Positions 63,942-64,000 of a stretch of DNA of 64,000 nucleotides are shown here, in pieces. A program made the position numbers and the translations under genes. A model generated the notes under the pieces. It had not been told where the DNA came from. It saw nothing but the letters and a program-made list of their open reading frames with translations, and searched no databases. Each line of letters opens with the position of its first letter. The stretch's first letter is position 1. This stretch comes from Bacillus sp. SLBN-46 (GTDB lineage: Bacteria; Bacillota; Bacilli; Bacillales; Cytobacillaceae), in NCBI RefSeq assembly GCF_031453555.1, contig NZ_JAVIZM010000001.1, positions 3,045,001 to 3,109,000 on the forward strand. The letters are read 5' to 3'.

Positions 63942-64000
63942 TTCACTCTCTCCCTTAACCTTGTAGTTTATTTCTGTAGACTGAAACAATCGGTTGTTTC

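Noticed and set aside
1..64000. Prophage or integrative element with integrase and att sites
   Set aside because: No integrase, terminase, capsid or relaxase gene and no tRNA-end repeat was seen.

Overview
The window reads as chromosomal DNA of a low-GC Gram-positive bacterium of the Bacillaceae. Ribosome binding sites are strong AGGAGG types, TTG and GTG starts are used, terminators are classic hairpins with U-tracts, and there is a preQ1-I riboswitch before a queC-queD-queE operon. No integrase, rRNA or tRNA was seen. About 52 kb (roughly 1-55 kb) is accessory DNA dominated by nucleic-acid enzymes; the last 9 kb is ordinary metabolism.

The centre (about 14.7-51.3 kb, almost all on the minus strand) is a Dpd-type island, which inserts 7-deazaguanine bases into DNA and restricts unmodified DNA. 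It holds a precursor-supply block: a YhhQ-family transporter (14743-15279) and queE, queD and queC (15822-17691) behind a preQ1-I riboswitch. No queF is present, so the pathway should stop at preQ0. A long operon (43092 down to 19736) encodes proteins matching DpdE (SNF2), DpdF (RecQ-like), DpdG, DpdH (ATPase), DpdI, DpdJ (DEAD/DEAH), DpdK (phospholipase-D nuclease) and DpdD, followed by an AddB-like and an AddA/UvrD-like protein. Two different TGT-fold transglycosylases are present. One is DpdA with an N-terminal DUF6884/YaaA-like domain, now split by a +1 frameshift (51345-48723). The other is a short 297-residue paralogue (47591-46698) that leads a separate operon with its own DpdG-like and DpdH-like partners. 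A DGQHR-type DpdB was not found.

Left of the island (1-14.5 kb) lie a DUF4011-type helicase running off the window edge, a small operon with a uracil-DNA-glycosylase-like protein opposite an XRE-ImmA regulator with a lost zinc site, an HNH nuclease with a MazG-like pyrophosphohydrolase, and a TerD/P-loop ATPase pair surrounded by three copies of one unknown gene family. Right of it (52.0-55.1 kb) are a DUF2075 helicase, another MazG and an EVE-HNH (type IV-like) nuclease.

The right flank holds an acyl-CoA ligase/MaoC/thiolase/OB-fold operon with an NTF2-like protein and a divergent TetR regulator, a glutaredoxin, and nadR-pnuC for nicotinamide riboside salvage. Two families of imperfect intergenic repeats flank this acyl-CoA block. 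Frameshifted or decayed genes occur at 5885-6248, 15629-15775, 17911-18230 and 61157-61520. A five-unit tandem palindrome array lies inside the dpd operon. The working model is that the que enzymes and transporter supply preQ0, the TGT proteins place it in DNA, the Dpd helicases, ATPases and PLD nuclease police unmodified DNA, and other defence genes have collected at both edges.
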